Assembly (NCBI GenBank): GCA_964577205.1
Contig: CAZNYG010000036.1
Coordinates: forward strand, 1-22,232
Source of the DNA: CAZNYG01 sp964577205
GTDB taxonomy: Bacteria; Elusimicrobiota; Endomicrobiia; Endomicrobiales; CAIRNS01
DNA length: 22,232 bases
Reading direction: 5' to 3'
Part shown: positions 6,104-14,700 of the stretch, piece after piece
Layout: each line of letters begins with the position of its first letter
Numbering within the stretch: the stretch's first letter is position 1
Notes under the pieces: generated by a model
Database searches by the model: none
The model's input: only the letters and a program-made list of their open reading frames with translations
Told to the model about the DNA's origin: nothing
Translations under genes and position numbers: made by a program

Positions 6104-8110
6104 TTACTGTTCCTTTTTCTCGATAATGATCTCGACACGGCGGTTCTGCGCCCTGCCTTCCTGCGTATCGTTACCGGCTACGGGTTTTTCCGGTCCGTAT
6201 CCCCGGGGATCAAGGCGCGCCGGCGAAACGCCGTGTTTTACCAGGTAGCTGTAGACCGCCCACGCGCGGGCGCTGGATATTTCTATATTCTTTTCCTTCC
6301 CGCCCGAGCTGTCCGAATACCCTTCGATGCGCACGTTGTTCTCGGGATAAGCTTCCAGCAGCTTCACCACCTCGTCGAGCGGCTTGATCGATCCCTTTTT
6401 GATGTCGGCCCTGCCCGCGTCGAACAGTACCTGGCTGGAAAGGGTTACCACAAGGCCGCGGGATTCTTCACGCACTTCGATCTCCCGGGTTATTTCATGC
6501 ACCACTTCCCTCACGATCGTTCTTTCCGGCAGTAAAACCGTCAGCGGCCGGACGATACGCGAACGGTTCCCCGCGCGGTCAAACGCTTCGAGTACAGCTT
6601 CGTACTCGCCGCCGGGCACCACTTCGCCGTAAAAATCGTCCCTGCCGTCCCAGGCCAGCGTGGCCGCGGCCGCCGTGGAGGTAAATACCTTGAACGGTTT
6701 CGCGCCAGCGTTTTTGGCGCCAAAAACGCTCAGTTGCCAGCGGTCGACCCCGTTCAGGTCGGATATGGCGACATACATCGTAGCGCCGTCCGGCAGTCCG
6801 CCGGCGACAGGAGAGAACCAGGTTGTCGAAGGCAAAAGCGACGCGTCGGGCGGCGTCACGTCCACGATGAGTTCGGCGGGGGCCGAGCGGGCCATCTTGT
6901 GGATATCGCCTTCGGCTGTTATATGGCAGGAATACCGGCCTTCGGGCAGCATTTCCCCGGAAGCGGCCTGCCCGTTCCAGGAAACCACTTTGGGAATGAC
7001 ATTCCGGTCCGTGTATTCATAGACGGGCTTCTGCGCGATGTCGGTAACGACCAGTTCCCATTTTTTTACGTCCCGGATGTCAGGGACCGACGGAAAAAAG
7101 AAAACGCTGTCTTTCGCGCCGTCGTTGTTCGGCGAGAACAGCGGAGGATCCGCCTTCACCGCCGCGGGGACCACCCGCCAGCGTATCTTCCAGCCGAAGA
7201 CCCGCCAGGTAAGGGAAAGAAAGTGCGTCTCGCCAAGCAGGGTGAACGGCTGGTAGGCGTAATCAAGGGCCATGCTTTCCACGCGCAGGCCGAAACCGAA
7301 CCGCCAGGGCGCCAGCGATCCGAGGCTTTCCCTCTGTCTCTCGTCTGTATAATGCTTGTATCCCGCACGGAGGCCGAGGACGTTCCCCGTCCACTGTTCG
7401 ATGCCCGCGGCGTAATATGCGGGGCTTCCCGCGGCGCGTCCCGCCTCCAGCGCGAGAATGAAATCCGAGTAATAGGCCTGGACGCTGGATTTGAAGGCCA
7501 TGCCCGCCCGCCATCCCGACGGAAGGGCGTCCCCGCCAAGGGAACCGAACAGGTTCTGGCCCGACACGCCGAGCGAGAATCCCTGATCCATCGTAGTATA
7601 GAGAAGGCCGGCGTCGCCGGTCATGGCGGAAAGGGTTGAATCGTCAATGACGCTCCGCAGCGCGCGGAGCGTCACGCCCGCTGCCAGGTTTTCGCGAACG
7701 CGGGCGGCATAAGCGAGGTTCGCGGCGAGGTCACCGTAGGAAAAATCGCCGCGGGTAACGCCGCCGGAAACGCGGGGTATCTCCGGGCCGCTGAAATACT
7801 GGATGCCGATGCCCGCGGCCCCTTCCGGCCGGGGATGGCAGTACCCGAGAAAATGATAGCGGAGGTCTCCCGGCCACAGGGATGTCGTAGCCTGGGCCTC
7901 CGGCGAGAACATGAATCCCAGCCCCGCCGGGTTATACAGCATGCCCGCGGTCTCGTCGGATGTCGCGGCAAAGGCGTCGGCAAGGCCGGCGGCCCTGGCG
8001 CTGCCGCCCATGCGCAGAAAATCCCCGGCGGAAGTCCCGTTGCCGGCGCGGACAACGCCCGGTGTCATCAGACAGAACAGCGCCGCGGTAAGGAAGGAAA
8101 AGAGTTTCAT
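6104..8110 (-). CDS. PorV/PorQ-like outer-membrane protein with C-terminal OmpA domain
   Basis: A 668-residue secreted protein in three parts. A signal peptide (1-22, cut near VVRAGNG) leads into a PorV/PorQ (UPF0164)-type beta-barrel to about residue 310, with the characteristic opening FLRMGGSARAAGLADAF and YNPAGL. About 315-545 holds FlgD/Ig-like segments: FSPNNDGAKDSV near 323, and WNGQAASGEMLPEGRYSCHI and WDGRDDFYGEVVPGGEYEAVL. Residues about 555-668 are an OmpA peptidoglycan-binding domain: FDAGRADIKKGS, VRIEGYSDSSGGKEKN, ISSARAWAVYSYL, NRRVEIII. It should sit in the outer membrane and hold peptidoglycan. It follows the secreted FlgD-like gene by 60 bases and runs into the AsmA-like gene. 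PorV proteins of type IX secretion lack the OmpA part; no type IX gene is seen, so a structural role is as likely as secretion. Confidence 0.85.
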   Translation of the reverse strand: MKLFSFLTAALFCLMTPGVVRAGNGTSAGDFLRMGGSARAAGLADAFAATSDETAGMLYNPAGLGFMFSPEAQATTSLWPGDLRYHFLGYCHPRPEGAAGIGIQYFSGPEIPRVSGGVTRGDFSYGDLAANLAYAARVRENLAAGVTLRALRSVIDDSTLSAMTGDAGLLYTTMDQGFSLGVSGQNLFGSLGGDALPSGWRAGMAFKSSVQAYYSDFILALEAGRAAGSPAYYAAGIEQWTGNVLGLRAGYKHYTDERQRESLGSLAPWRFGFGLRVESMALDYAYQPFTLLGETHFLSLTWRVFGWKIRWRVVPAAVKADPPLFSPNNDGAKDSVFFFPSVPDIRDVKKWELVVTDIAQKPVYEYTDRNVIPKVVSWNGQAASGEMLPEGRYSCHITAEGDIHKMARSAPAELIVDVTPPDASLLPSTTWFSPVAGGLPDGATMYVAISDLNGVDRWQLSVFGAKNAGAKPFKVFTSTAAAATLAWDGRDDFYGEVVPGGEYEAVLEAFDRAGNRSRIVRPLTVLLPERTIVREVVHEITREIEVREESRGLVVTLSSQVLFDAGRADIKKGSIKPLDEVVKLLEAYPENNVRIEGYSDSSGGKEKNIEISSARAWAVYSYLVKHGVSPARLDPRGYGPEKPVAGNDTQEGRAQNRRVEIIIEKKEQ
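6707..6730. repeat. Perfect 24-base palindrome inside the PorV/OmpA gene
   Basis: AGCGTTTTTGGC and its exact complement abut with no loop, centred on GGCGCC. On the coding strand it specifies S-V-F-G-A-K-N-A in the Ig-like part of the protein. It could form a strong mRNA hairpin or be a protein-binding site. Confidence 0.8.
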
Positions 8111-8170
8111 GTCGTTGTTAATCAGAAGCGGTCTTACGCACGTTTGCTATTTTGCGCAGCTGATACCATT

Positions 8171-8566
8171 TCATTTCACGACAGCGATCTTTTTGACGAT
8201 GCCGCGGGTATAACCGTCTTTTTCCTGCAGGCTGACGAGATAAATGCCGCGGGCAACGATTTCACCGTCCCTGTTCCTGCCGTCCCAAGTCGCATGGTAG
8301 GGCGTGTTCCGGGACGCCTCCTGAACGGGGAACTCGCGCACAAGAGTACCGACGGCGGTAAAGACCCGGACGCAGAGCTGACGATCGGCATCCCTGGCGG
8401 AAAAGCGGAATGTAACGGCCTGTCCCCGGGAAGGAGCGAAGGGATTATTGTCGACGATCACAAGTTCCATCTTGTCATCGGCGGACGCGGCAAACGCGCG
8501 CACGCCTCCCCCGAAAGGCAGCGTGAGAAAGGAAAATGCAAGGAAAATACAGGCACGCTTTTTCAT
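8171..8566 (-). CDS. Small secreted FlgD/Ig-like protein
   Basis: A 131-residue protein starting at ATG 8566, with a signal peptide (MKKRACIFLAFSFLTLPFGG, cleavage near AFAASA). The mature part is one FlgD-like Ig domain: VDNNPFAPSRGQAVTFRF, VRVFTAVGTLVREF, WDGRNRDGEIVARGIYLV. Such domains usually occur at the C-terminus of large exported proteins; here it stands alone and matches in type the Ig-like segments in the next gene. It is first in a three-gene envelope operon (this gene, PorV/OmpA, AsmA-like) and may be a periplasmic or surface partner of the PorV/OmpA protein, which is inference. An in-frame start at 8626 is rejected: it would begin upstream of the promoter and hide the signal peptide. 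Confidence 0.8.
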   Translation of the reverse strand: MKKRACIFLAFSFLTLPFGGGVRAFAASADDKMELVIVDNNPFAPSRGQAVTFRFSARDADRQLCVRVFTAVGTLVREFPVQEASRNTPYHATWDGRNRDGEIVARGIYLVSLQEKDGYTRGIVKKIAVVK

Positions 8567-8594
8567 TATTTTTTCTAAATAAAAACGTGAAAAT

Positions 8595-8623
8595 ATTATA
8601 ATACTATTCAGATGAAAATGCAA
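8595..8623 (-). promoter_or_regulatory. Predicted promoter of the envelope operon
   Basis: Minus-strand TTGCAT (8623-8618), 17-base spacer, TATAAT (8600-8595). The start codon of the FlgD-like gene follows about 28 bases later. It is divergent from the glnN promoter. Confidence 0.7.
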
Positions 8624-8648
8624 CACATGTTAAGGCAGGGCGGGCCAC

Positions 8649-8677
8649 TTGACAAAGAGGCAGTTATGTGCTATAAA
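8649..8677 (+). promoter_or_regulatory. Predicted promoter of glnN
   Basis: Perfect TTGACA (8649-8654), 17-base spacer, TATAAA (8672-8677). Transcription would start near 8684, about 315 bases before the glnN start codon. Confidence 0.75.
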
Positions 8678-8690
8678 TGGGGTGTAGAGC

Positions 8691-8768
8691 GGATAGTGTC
8701 ATTTTCCATAGCCTGGGACAACGGTGTCCTCAAAAAGCATAATCGTGTGCTTTCGAGGACTTTTTTTT
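8691..8768 (+). promoter_or_regulatory. glnN leader attenuator 1: ANTAR-type hairpins plus intrinsic terminator
   Basis: Hairpin P2 is GGAC-(AACGGT)-GTCC, 8716-8729: a hexaloop with A at position 1 and G at position 4. Its 3' arm GTCC is also the start of the terminator stem GTCCTC (8726-8731)/GAGGAC (8755-8760), which encloses AAAGCA/TGCTTT and is followed by T8 (8761-8768). P2 and the terminator are therefore mutually exclusive. Upstream, GGAT-(AGTGTC)-A...TCC (8691-8707) is a candidate P1 with the same A1/G4 loop, but its stem needs a bulge and is the weakest of the three P1s. Confidence 0.7.
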
Positions 8769-8774
8769 CGGCTC

Positions 8775-8895
8775 TCCGCCAGCGCCGGCGGATGAACAGA
8801 GGACCAGGCCTTCATCAAATACAGTTTTTAGCGTAGAACAAGGACAATGGCGTCCTCACAAGCATAGCGATGTGCTTTGAGGACGCTTTTTATTT
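8775..8895 (+). promoter_or_regulatory. glnN leader attenuator 2: ANTAR-type hairpins plus intrinsic terminator
   Basis: P1 is TCCGCC-(AGCGCC)-GGCGGA, 8775-8792, a hexaloop with A1 and G4. P2 is AGGAC-(AATGGC)-GTCCT, 8841-8856, also A1/G4. P2 overlaps a nine-base-pair terminator stem, GCGTCCTCA (8850-8858) with TGAGGACGC (8878-8886), followed by TTTTTATTT. The P1-P2 linker of about 48 bases contains another small hairpin (ATGAA/TTCAT, 8792-8815). Confidence 0.75.
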
Positions 8896-8897
8896 CC

Positions 8898-8981
8898 CCG
8901 CCAGCGCCGGCGGCTTAATAGAATAAAAGGACAACGGTGTCCCCGAAAGCAGCGCCATACGCTTCAAGGATGCCGTTTTTT
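8898..8981 (+). promoter_or_regulatory. glnN leader attenuator 3: ANTAR-type hairpins plus intrinsic terminator
   Basis: P1 is CCGCC-(AGCGCC)-GGCGG, 8898-8913. After 15 bases comes P2, GGAC-(AACGGT)-GTCC, 8929-8942. Both loops have A1 and G4. P2 overlaps the terminator stem ACGGTGTCC (8934-8942) with GGATGCCGT (8968-8976, two G-U pairs), followed by TTTTTT ending at 8981, 18 bases before the glnN start. Copy 3 is the most compact P1-P2 pair. Confidence 0.75.
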
Positions 8982-8999
8982 ATGAAAAAGGAGATCACG

Positions 9000-11102
9000 G
9001 TGAAAAATAAAACGAAGAAGAATGATGTTTCTGTGGTTGAGAACATGTTCGGAGAGAACGTTTTCAATCTGAAAACGATGAAAAAATACCTTTCCCCCAA
9101 AACCTTCTCGGCCCTTTCGGCGACTATCCGCCGCCGGGAGCCGATCGAACCCGGCATAGCCGACGAAGTCGCCGGCGCGATGCTGAAATGGGCCATGGCG
9201 AAGGGCGCGACGCATTTCACCCACTGGTTCCAGCCGCTGACGGGCGGGACGGCGGAAAAACACGATTCCTTCATCACGCCGGACGGTGAAGGCGGCGTTG
9301 TAATGAAGTTCTCGGGCAAGGAACTGGTACAGGGAGAACCGGACGCGTCCAGCTTCCCTTCCGGCGGCCTGCGCGCCACGTTCGAAGCGCGAGGATACAC
9401 CGTCTGGGATCCGACCAGCGCCGCGTTCATCAAGGAAGCGGACGACACCTCGGTGCTCTGCATCCCTACCGCATTTTATTCCTATCACGGAGAAGCGCTG
9501 GACAAGAAAACGCCGCTGCTGCGTTCCATCGACGCCCTTTCCGCGCAGATCGAGCGGATGGCCGCTCTGTTCAAAGTGAGATCGAAGGGGATCCGTCCGT
9601 ATTCGACGCTGGGTATCGAACAGGAATACTTCCTGGTCGACAAGGACTACTACTCGCGGCGCATCGACCTGGTTCAGACCGGGCGCACGCTGTTCGGCCG
9701 CCGGCCGTCGAAACACCAGCAGATGGAAGATCATTATTTCGGCGCGATAAGGAACCGGGTACTGTCGTTCATGGAGGACCTTGACACCGAACTGTGGAGG
9801 CTCGGCATACCTTCCAAGACCCGGCACAACGAGGTAGCTCCCGCGCAGTTCGAGATCGCTCCCGTGTTCGAGGAACTGAACCTCGCGGTCGATCACAACA
9901 TGATGGTCATGGAAACGCTGCGCCAGGTCGCCGACAAGCACGGGTTCGTGTGCCTTCTGCACGAAAAGCCGTTCGCCGGCATCAACGGTTCCGGCAAACA
10001 CAACAACTGGTCGGTCGTCGGCCCCGACGGCAAGAACTGGCTGAACCCCGGCGACAACCCGCACGAGAACGCGGTATTCATCACGATGGTATGCGCGCTG
10101 ATGAAAGCTATCGACACGAATGCGGGGATCCTGCGCGCCGCGGTAGCGACCGCCGGCAACGACCACCGACTGGGCGCCAACGAGGCCCCTCCGGCCATCA
10201 TATCGATATTCCTTGGAGAGCAGCTGGCCGACATAATCGAACAGCTGGAAAAAGGTCCGGCTACCAGATGCAAGCAGAGGGGCGTTCTGGAAGTCGGAGT
10301 TTCATCACTGCCCCGGCTGGCAAAAGACGTTACGGACCGCAACCGCACCTCGCCGTTCGCTTTTACAGGGAACAAATTCGAATTCCGCGCCGTGGGTTCA
10401 AATCAGAACTGCGCCGGGCCCAATGTCATGCTGAACACCATTGTGGCCGACGCTGTCGAAGCGATATGCAACGATATTGAAACGGGCATGGGATCCGGCA
10501 GGAGCTTCAACGCGGCGCTGCAGTCCGTTCTTCAGCAGATCGTCAAAAAACATAAGAGAATACTCTTCAACGGCGACAACTACACGAAAGAGTGGCACAA
10601 AGAGGCGGAGAAACGCGGCCTGCCCAACCTGAAGAAAACGCCGGAAGCCCTCAGGGAGACTGTAAGGGAGCCGGCGATAGAACTGCTGGAAAGGCAGAGG
10701 GTCATGGACCGGGCGGAGATCATGTCCCGCTACGAGATATATAAGGAGCAGTACGAAAAGATAATCACGTTCGAAACGGGAGTGGCGCTCAGCATGGCGA
10801 AGACGATGCTCATCCCCGCATCTATACGTTACCAGGAAGACCTCGCTTCGACAGTGACGAAACTGAAAGGCGCGGGCTGCCCGGCAGGGACTACGGGTGA
10901 GATACTCCAGCAGGTCTCCATGCTGATCGACGAAGCCTGCGGCCGCGTGAAACAGCTCGAAGCCGCGGAAAAAGGCCATTCGTACGAAGAGATGCTCAGC
11001 GGCATGGCCGGACTGCGCGCCGCCATCGACAGGCTCGAAGGGATCGTACCCCGCGATATGTGGCCAATTCCCACCTACGCGGAACTGCTGTTCATTCATT
11101 GA
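9000..11102 (+). CDS. glnN: Glutamine synthetase type III
   Basis: A 700-residue cytoplasmic glutamine synthetase (glutamate + ammonia + ATP to glutamine), of the length usual for type III (GlnN, about 700-730), not the ~450 of GlnA. Type III signatures: THFTHWFQPLTGGTAEKHDS, GGLRATFEARGYTVWDPTS, GIEQEYFLVDKDYY, TRHNEVAPAQFEIAP (metal/glutamate site), INGSGKHNNWS (ATP/ammonia region), GANEAPPAIISIFLG and NRTSPFAFTGNKFEFRAVGS. The start is GTG 9000: AAAGGAGA precedes it by 6-7 bases, whereas in-frame GTG 8937 and ATG 8982 lie in or against the leader terminator and have no ribosome site. Its gene is preceded by three tandem attenuators, so its expression is likely set by nitrogen-responsive antitermination. 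It ends overlapping the convergent AMMECR1 gene by 7 bases, with no clear terminator. Confidence 0.95.
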   Translation: MKNKTKKNDVSVVENMFGENVFNLKTMKKYLSPKTFSALSATIRRREPIEPGIADEVAGAMLKWAMAKGATHFTHWFQPLTGGTAEKHDSFITPDGEGGVVMKFSGKELVQGEPDASSFPSGGLRATFEARGYTVWDPTSAAFIKEADDTSVLCIPTAFYSYHGEALDKKTPLLRSIDALSAQIERMAALFKVRSKGIRPYSTLGIEQEYFLVDKDYYSRRIDLVQTGRTLFGRRPSKHQQMEDHYFGAIRNRVLSFMEDLDTELWRLGIPSKTRHNEVAPAQFEIAPVFEELNLAVDHNMMVMETLRQVADKHGFVCLLHEKPFAGINGSGKHNNWSVVGPDGKNWLNPGDNPHENAVFITMVCALMKAIDTNAGILRAAVATAGNDHRLGANEAPPAIISIFLGEQLADIIEQLEKGPATRCKQRGVLEVGVSSLPRLAKDVTDRNRTSPFAFTGNKFEFRAVGSNQNCAGPNVMLNTIVADAVEAICNDIETGMGSGRSFNAALQSVLQQIVKKHKRILFNGDNYTKEWHKEAEKRGLPNLKKTPEALRETVREPAIELLERQRVMDRAEIMSRYEIYKEQYEKIITFETGVALSMAKTMLIPASIRYQEDLASTVTKLKGAGCPAGTTGEILQQVSMLIDEACGRVKQLEAAEKGHSYEEMLSGMAGLRAAIDRLEGIVPRDMWPIPTYAELLFIH

Positions 11103-11656
11103 TCCTGGAAGGCGAAGACGGTGAATACGTACAGTTCCGTTTCCGGGTCGCGCCAGGCGTCCGGTTCGAGGCCGGCTTTCTGGCGGCACAGTTCGAAAAG
11201 AAAATCCTCTTTCTTGCTGAAATGTTCCCACACCTGAGGAAGAAAAAGTCCGCTTCTTCCGTTGCGGCGCGCGACTACCCCGTGAACATTCTGCCGGATC
11301 TCATCGGAGTTCTTCACCCGGGCGAGGGGGGAAAGCACGGAGATTTCTATCCTGATATCGTTCAGTTCTTTTTCGGTCACAGGAGGGAAACGATAGTCTT
11401 CCGCAGCGGCGGCGACGGCCATGCGCGTAACGGCTTCGGCCATCGGCCAGAGAGGTTCCGTCGTTCCGATACATCCCCGCAATTTCCCGTCCCTGGTCAG
11501 CGTGACGAAGACCGCGGACGGTGTTTTTATTTCGGGATCATTGGAATGGAAGGCGGGCAGTTTTTCACCCGAGGTCTTGCTGGCTATAGCCTGACGGGCA
11601 AGCTGGAGCAGGATCAACTGGTTGCTGTCTTTTATGCTGAACGATTGTACTGGCAT
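11096..11656 (-). CDS. AMMECR1 domain protein (AmmeMemoRadiSam system protein A type)
   Basis: A 186-residue protein filling one AMMECR1 domain. The family hallmark GKLRGCIGTTEPLWP lies near residue 60, followed by AAAAEDYRFPPVTEKELNDIRIEISVLSP and HGVVARRNGRSGLFLPQVWEHF. ATG 11656 is chosen because GGGAGG lies 7-8 bases upstream; a longer frame to 11743 would extend through an intergenic heptad repeat into dnaE. AMMECR1 proteins are often encoded with a Memo-like dioxygenase and a radical SAM enzyme; neither is nearby. The biochemical function of the family is unsettled. It is the last gene of the operon DUF4015 > HD-GYP > dnaE > this gene. Confidence 0.9.
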   Translation of the reverse strand: MPVQSFSIKDSNQLILLQLARQAIASKTSGEKLPAFHSNDPEIKTPSAVFVTLTRDGKLRGCIGTTEPLWPMAEAVTRMAVAAAAEDYRFPPVTEKELNDIRIEISVLSPLARVKNSDEIRQNVHGVVARRNGRSGLFLPQVWEHFSKKEDFLFELCRQKAGLEPDAWRDPETELYVFTVFAFQDQ

Positions 11657-11669
11657 TGAAGCCTCCCTC

Positions 11670-11704
11670 GTTCGATTTGCATTTTGAAATTTCCGATTTG
11701 AAAT
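11670..11704. repeat. Five degenerate 7-base repeats between dnaE and the AMMECR1 gene
   Basis: Reading plus: GTTCGAT, TTGCATT, TTGAAAT, TTCCGAT, TTGAAAT, contiguous and in register. It occupies more than half of the 65-base gap between the two genes and ends 13 bases upstream of the AMMECR1 start codon. Confidence 0.65.
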
Positions 11705-11721
11705 ACCGTCCCCGGGCCACT

Positions 11722-14700
11722 TCAGGCTTTCTGTATCTCCCACGATCCGGGGCCGAGTATCTTCTCGACGTCCCTGCAGAATTTTTCGTTGTAGCGAACC
11801 GCGTATTCCGTCTCTATCTCGTATTCGCCGTGGCCCGGCATCGTGACATCCAGGACCACGGGCGATTTGCCCGGATGCTCGTTCAGGATATGCCTGAGCT
11901 TGTCCAGCAGGCCGCTTTCAAGGCCCGCCGAAGATAACTTCAGGCGGATCGCGCTGATATAAGGCGTCAGGCGCTGCCGAGCTTCATCCATTGTCATCAT
12001 CTCTTCCACCAGCAGTTCGCTGCCGCCGTCCCGGCCGGAAAGTTTTCCTTTGACCACCACGAGAGTGTTGGGCTCGATGTAGCGGGCAAGCCCGTTCTTG
12101 TAGGCTTTGGGGAAAACGACGGCTTCGATCTCGCCGTTAAGGTCTTCCAGCTTGAACCGCGCGTACTGTTCTTTCTTTTCTCTGGTGATGAGTTTCCTGG
12201 CGCTGGCTATCATTCCGGCGAGCCGTATGAGGGGAGCGGCACGCGTGTCGACCGACGGCTGGGGAAGCTTGTCGAGGCCGTACTGCGAATAGGCTGTCAG
12301 ATCGTGCTGGTGCTGTGCCAGCGGGTGGCCCGACAGATAAAAGCCGAGGACTTCTTTTTCCTGCGCAAGCGTGTCGTGTTCGGTCCATGGTTCGGTTTTG
12401 ACGTCCGGACCGTTGGGCCGGGAAACTATCTCCGCAGTATCGAAAAGCGATCCCTGGCCGATGGACTCGTCCTGTTTCCGGGCGCCCGCCCACTGGAGCG
12501 AGGTGTCCAGTTTCGCCATCAGTTCGGCGCGGGTATAAGCACGGCTTTCGCCGAAACAGTCGCAGGCGCCCGCCTTGATAAGTGATTCCAGGACCTTGCG
12601 GTTGGACGCGCGCGGGTCGATCTTCCCGACGAACTCTTCCCACGTGTTGAACGGGGTTCCGCCCTCGCGCGCCGCCGCGATATCTTCCGCGGCTCCATCG
12701 CCGACGTTCCTGATCGCGGTCAGGCCGAACCGGATACCGCCATTCTCCATGGCGAACCTGGGCCGGGATGTACGGATGTCCGGCGGCAGTATGGTGAATC
12801 CCATGTCTTCCGCCTCGTGTATATAGGAAACCAGCTTACTTTCCTCGTCGTCTTTTCCCGTCACGCCGTGCCCGATCTCCGAGTTTATCAGCGCGGTCAT
12901 GTACTGCAGGGGGTAGTTGGCCTTCAGGTACGCGGTCCGGTACGTGACCACGCCATACGCCCCGGCATGCGACTTGTTGAACCCGTAGCCGCCGAAGTGA
13001 ACGATATTGTCGAAGACCTTTTCAGCGATCCTCTTTTCGATGCCCTTGATTTTCGCTCCTTCGATGAATTTACCGCGCTGTTTTTCTATCTCTTCCGGGA
13101 TCTTTTTGCCCATCGCCTTGCGCAGGCCGTCGGCCTGGCCGGCAGTGAAGCCGCCCATGTCCATGGCGATGCGCATGACCTGTTCCTGATAAAGAATGAC
13201 GCCGTACGTATCCTTCAGGATCGGCTCGAGGACCGGATGGTCGTATTTTACCTTTGTCTTTCCGTGTTTGCGGGCGACGAAATCGTCGATCATGCCGGAA
13301 CCCATGGGGCCGGGCCGGTACAGAGCGATAAGGGCGATCAGGTCGTTTATGTTCGAGGTCCGGAGTTTCCGCAGCAGGTCCCTCATGCCCTTGGATTCGA
13401 GCTGGAACACGCCGAGCGTACGGGCTTCCCGCAGCAGGGTAAAGGCCGCCGGATCTTCCAGGGAAATGGCGTCGATATCGAATCCGGGAGCGGCGGTCTG
13501 ATGGACGAGTTTGACCGTATCGTCGATGATCGTCAGGGTGCGCAGGCCCAGGAAGTCGACCTTGAGCAGGCCCAGCCTGGGAAGTATCACTCCGTCGTAC
13601 TGGGTCGTGACGATATCGCGCGACCCTTTCGCCAGCGGCGAATATTTGGTGATCTCTTCCTTGGCGATGACCATGCCCGCCGCGTGCACGCCGGTATGGC
13701 GTTTGAGCCCTTCGAGTTTCATCGACGTGGCCAGCAGTTTGCCGATGTTCGGGTCGCTTTTCGCGAGGTGTTCCAGGTCCGGGTTCTCTTCCATGGCGCC
13801 GTGGATATTGGAGCCCATGGGGATCAGTTTCGCGATCCGGTCTCCTTCGGACGGAGGCATGCCCATCGCGCGGGCGACGTCGCGCACGACCAGGCGCGCC
13901 TGCATGGACCCGAAGGTGATGATCTGGGCGCAGTTCGAATGCCCGTACTTGTCGCGCACGTACTCGATGACCCGTTCGCGTCCGGTGTCCGCGAAATCGA
14001 TGTCCAGGTCGGGCATCGACCGCCGTTCCGGATTAAGGAACCGTTCGAAAAGCAGCCCGTAATGAAGCGGGCAGATGTCGGTGATGCCCAGCGTGTAGGC
14101 GACCAGGGAACCCGCGCCAGAGCCGCGCCCGGGGCCTACCGGGATATTGTTCTGTTTTGAATAGTGGATGAAATCCCAGACGATAAGGAAGTAAGCCGGG
14201 AAACCCATGCGGTTGATGATGCTCAACTCGTGGGCGAGGCGCTTTTCGTGCACTTCGGTGATGCCGTTGCCGTAGCGCCGTTTCAGCCCTTCGCGGCAGA
14301 GTTTTTCCAGGTAGGTGTCCGCGGTCTCCCCTTCCGGCACCGGGTAGTGCGGCAGCAGCAGCTGGTCGAAATTGACGTCCAGATTGATCTTCTCGGCGAT
14401 GGCCAGTGTGTTCTTCGTCGCTTCGGGCAGGTAGTCGAAGGCCCTGATCATCTCTTCGGGCGGCCGGTAATAAAAAAGGTCAGAGGAAAAACGCAGGCGG
14501 GACGGATCGTCCATCGTCTTGCCGGTGCCGATACAGAGAAGGACGTCGTGGTCGTACGCGTCCGCTTTTTTCAGGAAATGGCAGTCATTGGTGGCCACCA
14601 GCGGGATATTCAGTTTCTTTGAAAGCTCTATGAGCGGCGGGATGATACGTTTCTGTTCTTCGAGCCCATTGTCCATTATCTCAAGGTAGAAGTAATCGGC

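Noticed and set aside
8716..8942. Guanidine-II (mini-ykkC) riboswitch in the glnN leader, suggested by ACGG in the loops
   Set aside because: That class has two adjacent hairpins with ACGR tetraloops. Here the ACGG-containing hairpins are over 200 bases apart, the middle copy has ATGG, and each overlaps a terminator; the hexaloop A1/G4 reading explains all copies.
8937..9000. glnN starting at the upstream GTG (8937) or ATG (8982)
   Set aside because: 8937 is inside the loop of the third antiterminator hairpin and 8982 directly abuts the terminator T-run; neither has a ribosome site. GTG 9000 has AAAGGAGA at proper distance.
8964..10166. Long minus-strand open frame of 400 codons opposite glnN
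   Set aside because: Antisense to conserved GlnN motifs and to the leader; composition is that of a shadow frame.
12817..14160. Long plus-strand open frame of 447 codons opposite dnaE
   Set aside because: It lies wholly antisense to clear dnaE domains, resembles no protein, and is expected from the GC-rich third codon positions of dnaE.
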